A stretch of DNA of 25,519 nucleotides from Leptospirillum sp. GTDB taxonomy: Bacteria; Nitrospirota; Leptospirillia; Leptospirillales; Leptospirillaceae. A program made the position numbers and the translations under genes. Shown here one piece after another: positions 21,935 through 25,519 of this stretch. The notes under the pieces were generated by a model that was not told the origin of the DNA, did not search any database, and saw only the letters and a program-made list of their open reading frames with translations. Every line of letters starts with the position of its first letter. Position 1 is the stretch's first letter. The stretch spans positions 1-25,519 of the forward strand of contig DAHWKF010000056.1 in the NCBI GenBank assembly GCA_027343785.1. Reading direction: 5' to 3'.

Positions 21935-22522
21935 ATGAGGGGGAAGGAGATGACGGAACATCCGGACGGAAAAAGCACTTCGCCTGAAGTCCTGCGTGCC
22001 GGCGTACGGAAGTGCATCCGCATCCTTGCAGGCCGCATTCTGGATGGGGATCTTCCCAAGAGCCAGCGGCTTTGGTCCGGGGCGGGAGTGGCCGTGGTCT
22101 TTCGGCGCCCCCGACGACCGGAAAGGATCCGGGAGTGGTATTCCGATCCCCGTTTTGTGGTTACCCCGCACGGGCTCGAGGTGAGCCGGATTTTTGAAGA
22201 ACTCTGGAAGGTGTTCCGCCCTCTTCTCGATTCGGTGTCCAAGATCGAATTCTTCGGTCGACTCGAAAATGCGATTCTCTTTTGCTGCGATGAGTTCCGG
22301 CGGGAAGGCGATACCGAAAAACACCCGTCCCCGAAAGATCTCTTGCTGGCCATCCTTTACGAAGCCATTCTCATCGAAGAAGAAATGGGAGAAGGATCGT
22401 TCGGTTTTCCAATCGTTTCCACCGGAAACGAGATTCTGGACGATCGCCGGCGGACATGCCGGGAACGCCTCCAATTTTTTGAACATCTTCTGAATCCGGA
22501 AAACCCGGCAAAAAAAGAATAA
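21935..22522 (+). CDS. Hypothetical protein upstream of nuclease operon
   Basis: The protein has 195 aa. ATG 21935 has AGAAGAG 4 nt upstream; the ATG at 21950 touches its own purine-rich stretch and is less likely. It is soluble and mixed alpha/beta, with a conserved-looking basic N-terminal part (VRKCIRILAGRILDGDLPK), a Trp/Arg-rich middle (VAVVFRRPRRPERIREWYSD) and an acidic helical C-terminus. There is no signal peptide or membrane segment and I do not recognise a family. The 205 bp before the next gene contain a 6-bp hairpin GAATGC-N9-GCATTC (22528-22548) right after the stop, which may weakly terminate. Confidence 0.6.
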   Translation: MRGKEMTEHPDGKSTSPEVLRAGVRKCIRILAGRILDGDLPKSQRLWSGAGVAVVFRRPRRPERIREWYSDPRFVVTPHGLEVSRIFEELWKVFRPLLDSVSKIEFFGRLENAILFCCDEFRREGDTEKHPSPKDLLLAILYEAILIEEEMGEGSFGFPIVSTGNEILDDRRRTCRERLQFFEHLLNPENPAKKE

Positions 22523-22727
22523 GGACTGAATGCGGTTTTTTAGCATTCGGGGGCTCTCCGAACGCAATCGGATGTCCCGGGAAGTCGGCAACCTTAACGC
22601 TGTGAAGGACTTCAATAGAGGCGTCGTCTGGACAGCGGGAAGAAAAGATTCCAGAATAGGACACCCTCTTCCGGAACGGAAAACCCTGAACCCCATCGGA
22701 CAGCGTCTTGACGAACGGAGGGCCAGT

Positions 22728-23960
22728 ATGAAGTTTTTTCACGCCGCCGACATCCATCTCGACAGTCCCCTCCGGAACCTGGCTCTCGAGGATCCCGCCC
22801 AGGTAGAGCGGATCCGCCGGGCCACCCGGGAAGCGTTCCGGGGCCTGATCGACCGCTCCATCGAGGAAGAGGTCTCTCTTCTTCTTTTGGCGGGGGATCT
22901 CTTCGACAAGGACAACCCGAACATGCAGATGGTCCATTTTCTGCGTCACGAACTCGCGCGTCTGGCCGAGCACGACATCCGGGTGGTGATCGTCAAGGGC
23001 AACCATGACGCGGACAACCGGATCGGGCGATTTCTGGAGCTTCCCTCCAACACCGTGGTGCTGGACGATTCCGCCCCGCAGCAGGTGGCCTTCCCCGACC
23101 TCGGAGTGGCAGTGACGGGCCAGAGTTTCCGTCCCGGGCCGGTCACCGGAAATCTCGCCTTGTCGTACCCTCCTCCCCTGCCGGGGTTCTTCAACATCGC
23201 AATGCTCCACACGTCCCTTTCCGGATCCCCCGACCACGATCCCTACGCTCCCTGCACCCTGAGCGACCTCCTCTCCCGGGGCTACGACTATTGGGCCCTG
23301 GGCCACATCCATCAGGGAGAAGTTCTTTCCCGGGATCCGGCCGTCGTCTATCCCGGCAACCTTCAGGGGCGTCATGCGAAAGAAACGGGACCCAAAGGAG
23401 CCATGCTCGCCGAAACCGACGGCGTTCGCCTGGTCTCGCTCGATTTTGTCCCGATGGACGTGTTTCGCTGGAGTCCGGTGTCCGTCGATATCTCCGGAAT
23501 TCGCGATCCGGGTGAACTGGCGACGGTTCTCCGCGGGAAATTCGAAGAGCTCCGGCGGACCGCTGAAGGAAGACCATCAGCGGTCCGGGTGACTCTTTCA
23601 GGCCGCTCTTCCCTTCCCTCCTTTCTCCTCGACCGTCCGGACGCTCTCCGGCATCTGGTCCTCGAAGTGGCGGCCGAGGTCTCCCTCGACGATTTGTGGA
23701 TCGAAAAGGTGCGCCGCGAAACCCGACGGGAAATCGAACACCCGGAGGCCGTCGTCGATTCCGATTTCGCCGCGATTCTCTCCGAGGTGGTCCAGGACCG
23801 GGAGGCGCTCCACTCCGCGCTCGACAACGACCTGTCGGCGCTCGTCCGGCTTCTGCCGGAAGAACTTCGGGAGGAGATCTCCCGGACCGGAGCAGCGGAT
23901 CCGGCCTCTCTTCTTCCCGCTCTCCTGGAAGTTCTCTACGGACCGGAGGAATCCCTGTGA
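22728..23960 (+). CDS. DNA repair exonuclease, SbcD/Mre11 phosphoesterase family (YhaO-like)
   Basis: The protein has 410 aa. ATG 22728 (MKFFHAADIHLDS) is chosen because the conserved first strand begins there and GGAGG lies 7 nt upstream; the 66 in-frame codons before it look non-coding. All metallophosphoesterase motifs are visible: DIH (8-10), GDLFD, GNHD (KGNHDADN), MLHTSL and GHIH (ALGHIHQGE). It cuts DNA ends or hairpins together with an SMC-like ATPase partner. The C-terminal 150 residues form a charged capping region. It overlaps the next gene, which encodes that ATPase, by 4 bp. YhaO fits better than SbcD because the partner is YhaN-like. Confidence 0.9.
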   Translation: MKFFHAADIHLDSPLRNLALEDPAQVERIRRATREAFRGLIDRSIEEEVSLLLLAGDLFDKDNPNMQMVHFLRHELARLAEHDIRVVIVKGNHDADNRIGRFLELPSNTVVLDDSAPQQVAFPDLGVAVTGQSFRPGPVTGNLALSYPPPLPGFFNIAMLHTSLSGSPDHDPYAPCTLSDLLSRGYDYWALGHIHQGEVLSRDPAVVYPGNLQGRHAKETGPKGAMLAETDGVRLVSLDFVPMDVFRWSPVSVDISGIRDPGELATVLRGKFEELRRTAEGRPSAVRVTLSGRSSLPSFLLDRPDALRHLVLEVAAEVSLDDLWIEKVRRETRREIEHPEAVVDSDFAAILSEVVQDREALHSALDNDLSALVRLLPEELREEISRTGAADPASLLPALLEVLYGPEESL

Positions 23961-25519
23961 GGATCGACCGGCTGGACCTTCTGGCCTACGGGCCCTTTCG
24001 CGAACGAAGCGTCGAACTGGGGCCCGGCCTGCATCTCCTCTATGGCCCCAACGAGGCGGGCAAGAGTACGACCCTCCGGGCGCTTTCAAGCTTGTTTTTC
24101 GGATATCCCGACAGACGACAGGACGACTGGCTGGTGGGAACGGCCGACATGGCCCTGGGGGCCCGGATCTCCAGAAGAGACGGACAGTCGATGGAGTTCG
24201 TGCGCCGGCGCCGGGGGCGACTTTCGCTTGCGACGTCCGACGGAACGGCCCTGTCGGAAGATGCCCTTTTGGCATTTCTGGGAGGGCTTTCCAAGATGGC
24301 CTTCGAACATCTTTTTTCCCTGGACCATGAACGGTTGCGCCTGCACGGACAGGAGCTTCTGGAAGAAGGCGGAGCCCTGGGCGCGGGGCTGGTTGAAGCC
24401 GGATCCGGCATCCAGGATCTTCGCCGGAAACTCGACCAGATCACCCGAAGCCGAAAGGATCTGTTTCTTCCGACCGGAAAAAACCCCGCCATCAACCGGA
24501 TTCTGCATCGTCTCACGGAAATCCGCCGGGAAGTCCGGGGACGCGTCGTCTCTCCCCAGGAATACAAACGGGAAGAGGACGAAATCCGGAGACTGACCGG
24601 CGAAGAACGGGCCATCGAAGAACGCCGCGTGGAGATCGAACGCCAGATCCGCCGTTTCGAACGGATCCTCCGAATCCTCCCCCGCCGCCAGGAACTTGAA
24701 GATATTGCCCCGAAACTCGCCGCAATCGATGACGTGCCTCTTCTGCGAGAGGAATCCTATTCGCTCCGGATACAGTCCCAGACCGAATCCGAACAGGCCC
24801 GGAGAGAACTGGAGAAGATCGGGGAAGAGGCGAAAATTCTGGAAGACGGGATACGGGATCTCGTCGCCTCCGAATCCCCGGCCGACCTGACGGACGAGGA
24901 GCTCAAAATCCTGGAAGACGGGATCGGCGCCATCGGCAAGAGCCTGTCGGATCTGCCCCGCCGGGAGCAGGAACTTCAGGCGATGGAGCGGGAGGCGAAG
25001 GAGCTTCTCCGGCAGTCGGGGCTTCCCGACGATCCTCTCCGGATCAAGGAGGTTCTCGTGTCGCCGGCGAAACGCCGGAGGATGGGAACGCTCCTCCAGA
25101 AACGGGCCACCCTCGATGGAGCCCGGGCCGAAGCCCTCCGAACGCTCGAACACTCGGATGCCGCGCGGATACGGGCGGAACAGGAGAAAGCGGCACTTGC
25201 CCCGGTCCCCGACACCGGCCGGATCGAAGGGCTTCTTCCCGTTCTCGAACGGCACGTCTCCCGGGACATGGAACGGAACAAACAAAAAAAAGAGGCCGAC
25301 CGTCGGCGGCGGACTCTTCAGGAAAGCCTCCGGGCTCTGGGGACGGGAGAGGCAGACCTTTCCGGATTGAGGGCCATGGTTCTTCCGGAAGAAAAGACGA
25401 TCCAGTCCTGCCGGGAATCCTTCCGGACTCTTCTGGAGCAGGAAAAAACGTCCCGGGAGACTCTTGCCCGTCTCGCCCGGGAGAAAGACGGGCAAGCTGC
25501 CCGGATGGAACAGCTCGTG
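23957..25519 (+). CDS. YhaN-like SMC/Rad50-type AAA ATPase, C-terminus outside window
   Basis: The GTG start at 23957 overlaps the nuclease stop (GTGA). The frame stays open for all 521 codons to the window end. The N-terminus VRIDRLDLLAYGPFRERSVE followed by Walker A GPNEAGKST (30-38) is typical of Rad50/SbcC-type ATPases. A FSLDHERLRLHGQELLEEGG segment (about 116-135) is characteristic of YhaN. From about residue 190 onward the sequence is Glu/Arg/Leu-rich coiled coil. The Walker B and signature motifs lie beyond the window. It is the expected partner of the upstream Mre11-type nuclease in processing DNA ends. Codon use matches the neighbouring chromosomal genes. Confidence 0.88.
   Translation, partial: MRIDRLDLLAYGPFRERSVELGPGLHLLYGPNEAGKSTTLRALSSLFFGYPDRRQDDWLVGTADMALGARISRRDGQSMEFVRRRRGRLSLATSDGTALSEDALLAFLGGLSKMAFEHLFSLDHERLRLHGQELLEEGGALGAGLVEAGSGIQDLRRKLDQITRSRKDLFLPTGKNPAINRILHRLTEIRREVRGRVVSPQEYKREEDEIRRLTGEERAIEERRVEIERQIRRFERILRILPRRQELEDIAPKLAAIDDVPLLREESYSLRIQSQTESEQARRELEKIGEEAKILEDGIRDLVASESPADLTDEELKILEDGIGAIGKSLSDLPRREQELQAMEREAKELLRQSGLPDDPLRIKEVLVSPAKRRRMGTLLQKRATLDGARAEALRTLEHSDAARIRAEQEKAALAPVPDTGRIEGLLPVLERHVSRDMERNKQKKEADRRRRTLQESLRALGTGEADLSGLRAMVLPEEKTIQSCRESFRTLLEQEKTSRETLARLAREKDGQAARMEQLV

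Noticed and set aside
21623..22696. Minus-strand 357-aa frame
   Set aside because: Covers the supported plus-strand gene 21935-22522 in antisense and has no start signal or recognisable motif.

Overview
The window joins the right end of an integrated conjugative element (about 1-14176) to a chromosomal stretch (14177-25519). The organism is probably a Gram-negative, flagellated bacterium: secreted proteins have Sec signal peptides, there are chemotaxis receptors, and GC is moderately high with frequent TCCGGA-type words. The overall feel is of an acidophilic Leptospirillum-type Nitrospirota, but that name is an impression and not a proven assignment.

Element, 1-14176. A truncated minus-strand small gene (<1-159) faces a gene-free region (160-420) holding a hairpin and three CAACA repeats spaced exactly 10 bp. 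This is the best place for an origin of transfer and/or operator. A tightly packed plus-strand operon follows: a TraK-like basic protein, a TraL/ParA-like ATPase, a TraM-like membrane-anchored protein and a smaller relative, a VirD4/TraD-type coupling protein whose reading frame continues 79 codons past its stop, a 53-aa protein, and a MOBF relaxase-helicase (TrwC/TraI type, His triad H165/H176/H178). After a clear promoter (7822-7849) a second operon encodes two small proteins, a DotA/TraY-family polytopic membrane protein, three consecutive signal-peptide proteins (two of them paralogues with a shared cysteine pattern) and a Pro-rich basic protein. A hairpin terminator (12581-12599) separates it from a convergent minus-strand operon: a tyrosine integrase followed by two tiny overlapping single-pass membrane proteins. 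Just beyond the integrase promoter lies the 3' half of a tRNA-Arg(CCT) gene, from anticodon loop to CCA, with no 5' half. This is the attachment-site scar that marks the boundary with the chromosome.

Chromosome, 14177-25519. Next to the integration site are, on the minus strand, a 37-aa ORF, a CARF protein of the CRISPR-associated NE0113 (TIGR02584) type with an apparent winged-helix C-terminus, and a 308-aa protein ending in a HEPN RNase motif (RNDALH). No CRISPR array or other cas gene is present. This CARF/HEPN pair is the most interesting candidate for an undescribed system here. Further right come an oxygen-binding di-iron (ODP-type) metallo-beta-lactamase-fold protein paired with a short soluble chemoreceptor, an HD-GYP protein, and a PAS-containing soluble chemoreceptor, all on the minus strand. 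The plus strand then carries an unrecognised 195-aa gene and a YhaO/SbcD-like nuclease overlapping by 4 bp a YhaN-like ATPase that runs off the window.
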